A DNA stretch of 13,308 nucleotides. It comes from Gallionella sp. (GTDB lineage: Bacteria; Pseudomonadota; Gammaproteobacteria; Burkholderiales; Gallionellaceae). A model generated the notes under the pieces. The model had not been told where the DNA came from, ran no database searches, and saw only the letters and a program-made list of their open reading frames with translations. The position numbers were made by a program, and so were the translations under genes. Positions 7,568 through 13,308 of the stretch are shown piece after piece; the first letter of the stretch is position 1, and every line of letters starts with the position of its first letter. The stretch covers positions 1 to 13,308 of the forward strand of contig JAUSMR010000014.1 of NCBI GenBank assembly GCA_030645955.1, in the 5' to 3' direction.

Positions 7568-8003
7568 CACAAAAGACCCGTTACATACGGAGCTCAGCGC
7601 CATACTTGAAGGGATGGTGGAGCGTAACGAAGAGATATCGGCGCGTGCTGTGGCAAGGCTTCACTCGGTTGTGAAGAATGCATCCGACTTCACGCGACAC
7701 CCTGAACGCAGGGCCTTGCTGGAGCGGTTCCAGACCAAGCAGCTTGAGCTTCGAAGGTTCGCTGGCAGGGTCAAACACTCCGGCACAACAGTTGCCGCGA
7801 GGGGGTTGCAAGCGGCGGAAGAAAAAATACGTGAATTGGAAGGAAATGAAGCGGTTCGGGTGGCGAGCCACCTGGCCATGATTTCTGCCATGTGCGAGCT
7901 TGGGGGAACGGCCAAGTTGCTGAAGTTCTACAAGGAGTTTGCGAGCGTCCGGGACCAGCTTGCCAGGCAGGGCGCCCTGCCCGCCCAGTTCACAGTCGAG
8001 TAG
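7557..8003 (+). CDS. Small helical accessory protein of the recombinase operon, TnpC-like
   Basis: A 148-aa, charged, mostly helical protein with no membrane segment. Residues about 27-48 (ISARAVARLH onward) could be a degenerate helix-turn-helix. They are followed by PERRALLERFQTKQLELRR and a long predicted coiled-coil region to about residue 100. This order of small HTH then coiled coil, encoded last after tyrosine recombinases, matches the accessory TnpC type of Tn554-like elements, which influences transposition efficiency or orientation. The assignment rests on position and general character, not clear motif identity. ATG 7557 has AGGAG at 7544-7548 with 8-nt spacing, and the gene overlaps the preceding one by 11 nt, so it belongs to the same transcript. 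Confidence 0.6.
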   Translation: MARNTKDPLHTELSAILEGMVERNEEISARAVARLHSVVKNASDFTRHPERRALLERFQTKQLELRRFAGRVKHSGTTVAARGLQAAEEKIRELEGNEAVRVASHLAMISAMCELGGTAKLLKFYKEFASVRDQLARQGALPAQFTVE

Positions 8004-8150
8004 CACCGATTCGACTTGAGAGGGCCCTTCGCTATTGGTTGCAATGACGTGTCCGTGAAAACGGAACTTGGCTAATTGCACCAACTCTCCCCCATTACCT
8101 GTGCCTGCTGCAGCACCAGCTCCACCGCCGCATCCTGCAGGTCAGGTGGG
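8004..8150. other. Non-coding stretch between recombinase operon and IS21 end
   Basis: 147 bp with no gene I can support. It contains a small hairpin with stem TCCGT (8052-8056), GAAA loop and ACGGA (8061-8065), lacking the T-run of a terminator. There are also two self-complementary words, TGCTGCAGCA (8106-8115) and CCTGCAGG (8134-8141). GTTGCAAT at 8038-8045 is the inverse of ATTGCAAC at 2508-2515 in the leader, possibly chance. It may hold the operon's end or a piece of an unrelated truncated gene on the minus strand. Confidence 0.4.
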
Positions 8151-8170
8151 TGTTGGCGCCGACCAATGGG

Positions 8171-8182
8171 ATGGACGCCCCC
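8171..8182 (+). repeat. IS1111-group left subterminal inverted repeat
   Basis: ATGGACGCCCCC is the exact reverse complement of 9553-9564. It lies 84 bp upstream of the transposase start (8255). Confidence 0.88.
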
Positions 8183-8254
8183 ACCTAAGCGGCATCGCAA
8201 TGTGCCAAAGTGGAGGTGTTTACCAACCCACTTGAACAGACAGGAGCGTCCGAC

Positions 8255-9289
8255 ATGAAGGTTACAACATTGGGCATCGACTTGGCAAAGAACGTGTTCC
8301 AGGTCCACGGCGTCGATCAGCACGGCAAGGTGATGTTGAAGAAGCAACTCAAGCGAGCCCAGATGGCGCCGTTCTTCATCAACCTGCCGCCGTGTCTCGT
8401 CGGCATTGAGGCATGCGGCAGTGCGCATCACTGGGCGCGCAGACTGCAGGCAATGGGTCACACCGTGCGCTTGATGGCTCCGCAGTTCGTCAAGCCTTAC
8501 GTCAAGACAAACAAGAACGACGCGGCCGATGCGGAGGCGATCTGCGAAGCTGTCGGGCGACCGAACATGCGCTTCGTGCCTGTCAAAAATGTCGAGCAAC
8601 AGGCTGTTCTCGCACTTCACCGGGTGAGGCAGGGGTTCGTGAAGGCACGCACGGCGCAAGGCAACCAGATCCGTGGCCTTCTCGCCGAATTCGGAATCAT
8701 CATCCCGCAAGGCATCAGCAACATTGCTTCGCGCGTTCCGGAACTGATCGAGGATGCCAGCAACGAGTTGCCGGGCGCATTTCGCGTACTTGTGCAGCGC
8801 TTGCTGGACCATCTCAAAGAACTCGATCGCCAAGTCGATGAGCTTGAGGCGCAGATTCAGGCATGGCATCGCAACAGTGATCTCAGCACCAAGATCGCTC
8901 AGGTGCCCGGCATCGGGCCAATCAGCGCCAGCGCGCTGGTCGCCTCCATCGGAGACGCGAAGAACTTCGACAATGGCCGCCAACTTGCCGCGTGGCTGGG
9001 TCTCGTGCCCAAGCAGCACTCCACCGGCGGAAAGTCCAATCTGCTGAGCATCAGCAAGCGCGGGGATACCTATCTTCGAACGCTCCTGATACACGGTGCT
9101 CGATCGGTGATCTATCACGCCGCAAAGAGACCCGAGTCATGCACTTGGGTCAGCGCAGTGGTGAGCCGGCGCAACAAGAATGTGGCGGCGGTGGCCTTGG
9201 CCAACAAGAATGCGCGCATCGTCTGGGCGTTGTTGGCCCATGACAGGCGCTACGAGACAGGCTACACACGGGCGGTCGAGGCAACCTGA
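8255..9289 (+). CDS. IS110/IS1111-group DEDD transposase
   Basis: A 344-aa RNA-guided DNA recombinase of the IS110 family that moves the element through a circular form. The N-terminal RuvC-like DEDD domain has Asp9 (GIDLAK), Glu52 (GIEACGS), Asp89 and Asp92 (NKNDAADAEA). A central helical coiled-coil region (about 165-205) follows, then the Transposase_20 domain from VPGIGPISA (about 217). That domain has the HSTGGK motif (Ser256), where the family's catalytic serine is expected, and SKRGD. ATG 8255 is chosen over the in-frame ATG 8210 because AGGAG at 8242-8246 lies 8 nt upstream and family proteins begin close to the GIDLAK strand. The gene is full length with no frameshift, so the element could be active. 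Confidence 0.95.
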   Translation: MKVTTLGIDLAKNVFQVHGVDQHGKVMLKKQLKRAQMAPFFINLPPCLVGIEACGSAHHWARRLQAMGHTVRLMAPQFVKPYVKTNKNDAADAEAICEAVGRPNMRFVPVKNVEQQAVLALHRVRQGFVKARTAQGNQIRGLLAEFGIIIPQGISNIASRVPELIEDASNELPGAFRVLVQRLLDHLKELDRQVDELEAQIQAWHRNSDLSTKIAQVPGIGPISASALVASIGDAKNFDNGRQLAAWLGLVPKQHSTGGKSNLLSISKRGDTYLRTLLIHGARSVIYHAAKRPESCTWVSAVVSRRNKNVAAVALANKNARIVWALLAHDRRYETGYTRAVEAT

Positions 9290-9552
9290 CCAGCATCAGA
9301 ACACGGCACGACAAGAACGAGACAGGGAGAAAAACCACCGATTGCTCAGGCGATCATGAAGTGATGGCAAGACAGGTCAGACCGTGGTTGGCAAAGCCCG
9401 CAGTTTTCGAAGCACACAAAGTGCGTCCGACCGATAGAGGCGTCAACCAGCGAATCCCATCAGGGACAGCGGCGCAAGCCGCATCCAAAGTCCGAATGTA
9501 CGGGTGCAATCTTTACCTTCGAGCCGTCATGAATTGAAAGCCTGGCAAATTC
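9290..9552 (+). ncRNA. Candidate guide (seek/bridge) RNA region of the IS1111-group element
   Basis: This 263-nt stretch between the transposase stop and the right inverted repeat has no gene. In the IS1111 group the structured guide RNA comes from this 3' region, whereas in the IS110 group it comes from the 5' end. The 5' non-coding part here is only about 90 bp, which fits IS1111. CCGACCGA at 9427-9434 equals the 8 bp that span the insertion point once the IS21 end is restored. ATGTAC (9497-9502) resembles the circular donor junction. Exact RNA ends and fold are not determined. Confidence 0.55.
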
Positions 9553-9564
9553 GGGGGCGTCCAT
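9553..9564 (-). repeat. IS1111-group right subterminal inverted repeat
   Basis: GGGGGCGTCCAT is the exact inverse of 8171-8182. Three bases (GTA) remain between it and the resumed IS21 end sequence at 9568. Confidence 0.88.
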
Positions 9565-9567
9565 GTA

Positions 9568-9617
9568 CGAAAACTGACCCACTTATAGAGGTTATGCCGA
9601 CCCAAAACTGACCCAGG
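9568..9617 (+). repeat. IS21 left-end transposase-binding repeats (inner unit and remainder of outer unit)
   Basis: The remainder of the outer unit (9568-9582, to TGACCCAC) is followed by the inner unit GCCGACCCAAAACTGACCCA (9596-9615). Joining GCCGAC (8158-8163) to 9568-9581 gives a copy of this 20-mer with 19 of 20 bases identical. That is the strongest proof that the IS1111-group element split an IS21 repeat. Confidence 0.85.
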
Positions 9618-9630
9618 TGTTTTACTGGCT

Positions 9631-9649
9631 CTGCCTGATTTTTAGGCAG
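9631..9649 (+). promoter_or_regulatory. Hairpin overlapping the istA ribosome binding site
   Basis: CTGCCT (9631-9636) pairs with AGGCAG (9644-9649) around a 7-base loop. The istA Shine-Dalgarno AGGAG (9648-9652) overlaps the 3' arm. Such a structure could limit istA translation, a common way insertion sequences keep transposase levels low. Folding is inferred by eye. Confidence 0.45.
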
Positions 9650-9660
9650 GAGCAAAAAAG

Positions 9661-11193
9661 GTGATCACCATGGAAATGTTGGGAAAAATCAAACGGCTGT
9701 ATTCACGCGACAAGAAATCGCTGCACGAGATAGCCAAGAGCACGGGTCTGTCGCGCAACACGATACGCAAATGGGTGCGCGATACGCCGAAGGTGGACAA
9801 GCCAAGCTACCGGCGCAAAGAAGGTGCAAACAAACTCACGGCGTTTCACGAGGCGCTGGTTCTTGCCCTCAAGGCCGACGCCTACCGGACAAAACAAAAC
9901 CGGCGCACAGCCAAGGCCCTGTTTGTCCAAATCGGGCTTGAAGGTTACACCGGAGGCTACAGCCGCGTCACAGATTTCATTCGGGAGTGGCGTGACACGC
10001 AGGGCAAGGCACCCAAAGCCTTTGTGCCGCTGACGTTTGCGCCAGGTGAGGCGTTCCAGTTTGACTGGAGCGACGAAGGCATGGTGGTAGGCGGCCTCTA
10101 CTACAAGCTACAGGTTGCCCATTTGAAGTTGTGCTTCAGCCGCGCATTCTGGCTTGTAGCCTACCCCAGTCAGGGGCACGAAATGCTCTTTGACGCCCAC
10201 ACCCGATCCTTCGCGGCACTGGGCGGTATTGCCCGACGCGGCATCTACGACAACATGAAGACGGCGGTGGACAAGGTCAAGAAGGGCAAGGGTCGTGTGA
10301 TCAATGCGCGCTTCACAGCGATGTGCGCGCACTACCTGTTCGATCCCGACTTCTGCAACGTCGCCTCGGGCTGGGAGAAAGGCGTGGTGGAGAAGAACGT
10401 GCAGGACAGCCGCCGGCGCATCTGGCTTGATGCCCAGAAGATCCAGTGGGGGTCGTTTGCCGAACTCAACGCCTGGCTGGGCGAGCGCTGCCGATCCTTG
10501 TGGAGCGAGCTGCGCCATCCCGAGTTCAAGGAATTCAGCGTGCTGGAGATGTTGGAGCAAGAACGCCTTGAGATGATGCCCATGCCCAGCGCGTTCGATG
10601 GCTATGTCGAAAAATCGGCGCGGGTGAGCAGCACCTGTCTGGTCTCGGTGGCACGCAACCGTTATTCGGTCCCGTGCGAACTGGCACTGCACAGGGTCAG
10701 CACACGGCTCTACCCCAATCGGGTGGACATTGCCGACGCTGACAGCGTTGTTGCCAGTCATGAGCGACTGGCTGACCGTGGCCACATCCGTTATGACTGG
10801 CAGCACTACATTGCACTGGTGCAGCGCAAACCGGGCGCACTGCGCAATGGTGCGCCCTTTGCCGACCTGCCGGCGCCGCTACAGCGCTTGAGGCAGGGTT
10901 TGATGCGCCGTGAGGGCGGGGACAGGGTCATGGCGCAGGTGCTTGCAGCCGTGCCAACGGCTGGACTGGAAGCCGTATTGGTGGCCGTTGAATTGGTCAT
11001 CGAGTCCGGCGCGCTCAGTGCCGAGCATGTTCTCAACGTCGTGGCCAGGCTCAGTGCAAGCCCAAGGCCGGACTCGGTTGAAACCACCTTGCAATTGACG
11101 CTGGCGCCACTGGCCAACACCAGCCGCTATGACAGCCTGCGCGTCGAGGTGGATGTGCAGTCCACAGCGCTGGAGGTCAGCCATGCGTCGTGA
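9661..11193 (+). CDS. istA: IS21-family transposase IstA
   Basis: A 510-aa DDE transposase that binds the terminal repeats and carries out strand transfer together with IstB. The N-terminal helix-turn-helix includes [19 protein letters not shown] (about 20-38). The catalytic rve-type core has Asp135 (FQFDWSDEG), Asp197 ([10 protein letters not shown]) and Glu239 ([10 protein letters not shown]). The C-terminal region is the usual beta-barrel and helical tail. The GTG at 9661 has AGGAG 8 nt upstream; an in-frame ATG at 9670 is an alternative start. The frame is intact and full length. istB starts 11 nt before its stop, so the two are cotranscribed. The coding pair is intact, but the element's outer left repeat is split, so this copy is unlikely to move by itself; it could still act on other copies. 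Confidence 0.95.
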   Translation: MITMEMLGKIKRLYSRDKKSLHEIAKSTGLSRNTIRKWVRDTPKVDKPSYRRKEGANKLTAFHEALVLALKADAYRTKQNRRTAKALFVQIGLEGYTGGYSRVTDFIREWRDTQGKAPKAFVPLTFAPGEAFQFDWSDEGMVVGGLYYKLQVAHLKLCFSRAFWLVAYPSQGHEMLFDAHTRSFAALGGIARRGIYDNMKTAVDKVKKGKGRVINARFTAMCAHYLFDPDFCNVASGWEKGVVEKNVQDSRRRIWLDAQKIQWGSFAELNAWLGERCRSLWSELRHPEFKEFSVLEMLEQERLEMMPMPSAFDGYVEKSARVSSTCLVSVARNRYSVPCELALHRVSTRLYPNRVDIADADSVVASHERLADRGHIRYDWQHYIALVQRKPGALRNGAPFADLPAPLQRLRQGLMRREGGDRVMAQVLAAVPTAGLEAVLVAVELVIESGALSAEHVLNVVARLSASPRPDSVETTLQLTLAPLANTSRYDSLRVEVDVQSTALEVSHAS

Positions 11194-11986
11194 TATCACC
11201 ACCGAGCTCAAAGAACTGCGTCTGCACGGCATGGTGGGCGCCTGGACCGATCTGATGGCTCAGGGGGAGTCGCAGGTGGCATCCTCCAAGTGGTTGATCG
11301 AGCATCTGCTGCAAGCCGAGCATACCGACCGGGCGATGCGCTCCATCAGCCACCAGATGAAGACGGCCAAGTTTCCGATTCATCGTGATCTGGCCGGGTT
11401 TGACTTCGCATCAAGTGAGGTCGATGAAACCCTGGTGAGCAAGCTCGCTGCGCTGGAGTTTGCCGACACAGCGCAAAACGTGGTGTTCATTGGCGGTCCT
11501 GGCACCGGCAAGACGCATCTGGCCACGGCTATCGGGGTGGCTGGCATTACCTTGCGGGGTTTGCGGGTACGCTTCTATTCCACGGTCGATCTGGTCAATG
11601 CGTTGGAGGCTGAGAAGGCCCAGGGCAAGGCGGGACGCATTGCGCTGTCGCTCTTGCGCATGGACCTGGTGATTCTGGATGAACTGGGCTACTTGCCGTT
11701 CAGCCAGGCCGGTGGCGCCTTGCTGTTTCACCTGCTGTCCAAGCTGTACGAGCACACCAGCGTGGCGATCACCACCAACCTGAGCTTCTCGGAATGGTCC
11801 AGCGTCTTCGGCGACGCCAAGATGACCACGGCGCTCCTGGATCGGCTCACCCATCACTGCCATATCGTGGAGACCGGCAACCAGTCGTATCGCTTTCAGC
11901 ACAGCTCCATGGCCGCAAAGTCGCGCATCAAGGAGCGTGAGCAATCACGCAAGAAAACCAAAGCAGCGCTACCGGAGCCGTTCTGA
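11183..11986 (+). CDS. istB: IS21-family helper ATPase IstB
   Basis: A 267-aa AAA+ ATPase of the DnaC-like group that binds target DNA and activates IstA. Walker A is GGPGTGKT (104-111), Walker B LVILDEL (162-168) and sensor 1 ITTN (about 196-199), with a downstream Arg in ALLDRLTHH (about 221). The N-terminal helical domain (1-70) has the [11 protein letters not shown] start typical of IstB. ATG 11183 is chosen over an in-frame ATG 54 nt upstream because GGAGG (11172-11176) lies 6 nt before it and homologues begin here. It overlaps istA by 11 nt. There is no truncation or frameshift. Confidence 0.95.
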   Translation: MRRDITTELKELRLHGMVGAWTDLMAQGESQVASSKWLIEHLLQAEHTDRAMRSISHQMKTAKFPIHRDLAGFDFASSEVDETLVSKLAALEFADTAQNVVFIGGPGTGKTHLATAIGVAGITLRGLRVRFYSTVDLVNALEAEKAQGKAGRIALSLLRMDLVILDELGYLPFSQAGGALLFHLLSKLYEHTSVAITTNLSFSEWSSVFGDAKMTTALLDRLTHHCHIVETGNQSYRFQHSSMAAKSRIKEREQSRKKTKAALPEPF

Positions 11987-11995
11987 GCGATTTGC

Positions 11996-12046
11996 GCACG
12001 GGGGAAATCCGCTTCGGGCTACGCCCTTCGCTCCTTTCCCCCGTGC
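11996..12046 (+). terminator. Long hairpin after istB
   Basis: GCACGGGGGAAA (11996-12007) and TTTCCCCCGTGC (12035-12046) form a perfect 12-bp stem. The 27-base loop contains a smaller GGGC/GCCC stem. It starts 9 nt after the istB stop. There is no T-run on the plus strand, so it is either a weak intrinsic terminator or an mRNA-stabilising or insulating structure inside the IS. Confidence 0.5.
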
Positions 12047-12105
12047 AATACAGCAATTCAAGTCAAGGAACAACGAAGAAGTCAAAAACCGGCTACTGAG
12101 TACAC

Positions 12106-12114
12106 TTATCCACA
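12106..12114 (+). promoter_or_regulatory. Consensus DnaA box in the IS21 right end
   Basis: TTATCCACA matches the DnaA-box consensus exactly. It lies about 80 bp inside the right end of the IS. A single box does not make an origin. Some insertion sequences do use host DnaA near an end (for example IS50/Tn5), but relevance here is unproven. Confidence 0.35.
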
Positions 12115-12142
12115 GTTGCCAATTCAAAAAGCAACTGCTCGC

Positions 12143-12195
12143 CCTGGGTCAAATTTGAATCGGCAGGGTGGGTCAATATTCAATCGGCGCGGACA
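12143..12195 (-). repeat. IS21 right-end inverted repeat units
   Basis: The inner unit 12143-12164 and outer unit 12168-12195 are the reverse-complement counterparts of the left units (18 of 22 and 22 of 28 matches). The outer one ends GGACA, giving the TGT...ACA tips. The right end is intact. Confidence 0.85.
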
Positions 12196-12218
12196 GCGAA
12201 CTCTGTAAGGGGGTATGA

Positions 12219-13253
12219 ATGGCAATTCGACAGGAGTGGATGACGCTTCAACCGGACTGGGATCAATCAGGTTTGGGAACGTACCTGTTATATGACTATT
12301 GGTCGCCAGATGACGGATTGTGCATACTTACTGGTTTCGATTTCTTGGCACACCGACACGGAACACCATATCAACTTGGCTGGACAAGCACTCTATCACC
12401 CGGTACTTTCCAAGGGCACGCTTGCCAACAAGATGAATATCAGGCAATCGAACTGCTAGACAGAATGCAGGGTGATTTGATTCACCTGAGTATGATTTGG
12501 GCGAACTCCAGAAGAGATACAGAAGCTGAGGGTTATCCACCTGCATTTTTTATTGAATGGGCATTGTCAAAGAGCTTTACCCCTGATTGGTTGGATTGGG
12601 CAATTGGTACAGGGCGTTACACCCAAAAGGATGAGCTGGGTGAAGCAGGATCACCAGACTTAGATAAGGTCAGGTTTACCACCCCACCAGAATTACCCAT
12701 CGAATCTCCCCTGGTGGAAGGGTGCACCGGCGGTAATTCGACATTGGCATTTCAGGAAATGACAGACCTGAACGCCAGCGAACTTGCATTGGCGTTCGTA
12801 GGCGACAAGCCCGAATCTGGCCTCGGCGCAAACAACATGCTCCAGGTGTCGGCGCGAGGTCAGAAGCGGCGTATTCCCTTGGCGGCGTTAGACCTAGTGA
12901 ACAAGCGAAAAGGTACACCAAACGGTGAGTGTGGCATCTTGTTGGGGCTAACCCAAGGCTTCAAACCCAAGAATTCAAGCGCCAATACTCAAAAAATGAA
13001 ACGCTTGCGCAATGTTTTTTTGCATCACTTTGGAATATCCAAAGACCCATTTGAACCATATTTGGGAGCTACTGGATGGGTTCCGCTTTTCAAGATTGAA
13101 GATAGGCGTGGACTTGCAGATGAACGGGCCAAAAAAGAGGCTGAGGAACGCATGGTTTCATTGGAGCAATTGGCCGAGAAAGGCATTCAACAGAGCGAAC
13201 GTTCGAATGATGACGCTGATGATTGGATGAAGGAAAACGGCCATCGTTTATGA
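12219..13253 (+). CDS. Hypothetical protein, unrecognised, possible island cargo
   Basis: A 344-aa soluble protein with no signal peptide or membrane segment; I do not recognise a family. The N-terminal part (1-135) is rich in Trp and Tyr (LLYDYWSPDDGLCILTGFD, WLDWAIGTGRY). A Pro/Glu/Gly-rich linker (about 136-215) is likely disordered. A second compact region (217-295) has GWVPLFKIEDRRGLADERAK, and the end is a highly charged helix (about 298-335). No catalytic motif stands out. ATG 12219 has a GGGGG run at 12209-12213 just upstream; an ATG at 12215 is in another frame. It starts 24 bp after the IS21 right end, so its native promoter may have been displaced. GC content is visibly lower than in the IS genes, suggesting separate origin. 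A hairpin terminator follows directly. Confidence 0.75.
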   Translation: MAIRQEWMTLQPDWDQSGLGTYLLYDYWSPDDGLCILTGFDFLAHRHGTPYQLGWTSTLSPGTFQGHACQQDEYQAIELLDRMQGDLIHLSMIWANSRRDTEAEGYPPAFFIEWALSKSFTPDWLDWAIGTGRYTQKDELGEAGSPDLDKVRFTTPPELPIESPLVEGCTGGNSTLAFQEMTDLNASELALAFVGDKPESGLGANNMLQVSARGQKRRIPLAALDLVNKRKGTPNGECGILLGLTQGFKPKNSSANTQKMKRLRNVFLHHFGISKDPFEPYLGATGWVPLFKIEDRRGLADERAKKEAEERMVSLEQLAEKGIQQSERSNDDADDWMKENGHRL

Positions 13254-13257
13254 ACCA

Positions 13258-13277
13258 CCCTCGACTCAAGTCGAGGG
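13258..13277 (+). terminator. Hairpin after the hypothetical gene, probable terminator
   Basis: CCCTCGAC and GTCGAGGG form a perfect 8-bp stem around a TCAA loop, 4 nt after the stop codon and followed by TTTCGG. The short T-run makes it a plausible intrinsic terminator. Confidence 0.6.
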
Positions 13278-13283
13278 TTTCGG

Positions 13284-13304
13284 ATTACGGCTCAAGCCGC
13301 TAAT
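13284..13304. repeat. Second hairpin with the same TCAA loop
   Basis: ATTACGGC, loop TCAA, then GCCG, a bulged C and TAAT: an 8-bp stem with one bulge. It lies 6 bp after the first hairpin and shares its central CTCAAG. It may be a second terminator or the start of a repeat or recombination site cut by the window edge. Confidence 0.4.
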
Positions 13305-13308
13305 AGTC

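Larger units (their letters stand above)
8164..9567 (+). mobile_element. IS110-family, IS1111-group insertion sequence inside the IS21 left end
   Basis: A 1404-bp element with one DEDD transposase gene and a long 3' non-coding region, the arrangement of the IS1111 group. Perfect 12-bp subterminal inverted repeats lie at 8171-8182 and 9553-9564. The ends were set by restoring the interrupted IS21 repeat: this leaves 7 bp (CAATGGG) outside the left repeat and 3 bp (GTA) outside the right, consistent with the subterminal offsets I recall for the group. No target duplication is expected or seen. Confidence 0.9.
8151..12195 (+). mobile_element. IS21-family insertion sequence, interrupted by an IS1111-group element
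   Basis: The element carries istA and istB and has two repeat units at each end. The outer left unit is 8151-8163 plus 9568-9582, interrupted by the nested element. Once joined, it matches the reverse complement of 12168-12195 at 22 of 28 positions, beginning TGT and ending TGACCCAC. The inner left unit 9596-9617 matches the reverse complement of 12143-12164 at 18 of 22, ending TGACCCAGG. Multiple terminal transposase-binding repeats are typical of IS21. Without the nested element it is 2641 bp, within the family range. No 4-8 bp target duplication is visible: the left flank ends GTCAGGTGGG and the right flank begins GCGAACTCTG. Confidence 0.88.

Noticed and set aside
2555..8003. Calling the operon a known RIT element or Tn554 copy
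   Set aside because: Gene number and sizes do not match either type closely, and no ends are defined in the window; the similarity is stated only as resemblance.
2508..8045. ATTGCAAC (2508-2515) and GTTGCAAT (8038-8045) as inverted ends of the recombinase element
   Set aside because: Only 8 bp match and the flanks diverge at once; in two AT-rich gaps of 100-150 bp this can easily be chance.
8210..8254. Earlier ATG for the IS1111-group transposase
   Set aside because: The extra 15 residues lack family similarity, and a good AGGAG sits 8 nt before ATG 8255.
8072..9118. Long open frame (348 codons) on the minus strand across the IS1111-group transposase
   Set aside because: It lies opposite a clear DEDD transposase with all motifs; the opposite frame is open because of high GC, and its protein shows no recognisable motif.
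12155..12182. Outward promoter in the IS21 right end (TTGAAT and TATTCA, 16-bp spacing) driving the 12219 gene
   Set aside because: The -10 match is only 3 of 6, and both words belong to the transposase-binding repeats; not enough to call.
1..13308. CRISPR array, tRNA or rRNA genes, integron cassettes, retron
   Set aside because: No regularly spaced direct repeats, no cloverleaf-like sequence, no rRNA segments and no reverse transcriptase seen.

Overview
The window looks like a betaproteobacterial chromosome, most likely Burkholderiales/Comamonadaceae. That placement rests on how the LD-carboxypeptidase and haloalkane dehalogenase proteins read and on overall base composition; no rRNA or housekeeping marker confirms it.

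Left part (1-2387), host-like, all rightward: the 3' part of a decayed haloalkane dehalogenase gene with two inferred internal in-frame deletions; an intact LD-carboxypeptidase (ldcA) carrying a short AT-rich insertion; and a class III adenylate cyclase fused to a C-terminal FHA domain.

Middle part (2388-8003), a recombinase operon: an AT-rich 167-bp leader with repeated TGTTGCATT-type motifs, then four genes overlapping by 4, 11 and 11 nt. They encode three different tyrosine recombinases (393, 502 and 778 aa) and a small helical accessory protein (148 aa). The layout recalls the tnpABC module of Tn554-type elements and recombinase-in-trio elements, but has one more recombinase than Tn554 and a very large third recombinase. 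It probably mobilises an island whose cargo lies to the right. The active enzyme, ends and cargo cannot be fixed from this window.

Right part (8151-12195), nested insertion sequences: an IS21-family element (istA, istB, two inverted-repeat units at each end) whose outer left repeat is split after base 13 by an IS110-family, IS1111-group element (8164-9567). Removing the inner element restores the IS21 end, and its ends then sit 7 and 3 bp outside perfect 12-bp subterminal inverted repeats. The 263 nt after its transposase are the expected place for the guide (seek/bridge) RNA of this group. They contain CCGACCGA, an 8-mer that also spans the reconstructed insertion point.

Far right (12196-13308): a 344-aa protein I do not recognise, with lower GC and possible island cargo, followed by two tandem hairpins sharing a TCAA loop. 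The IS21 copy has no visible target duplication, so the sequences on its two sides may have been brought together by rearrangement.
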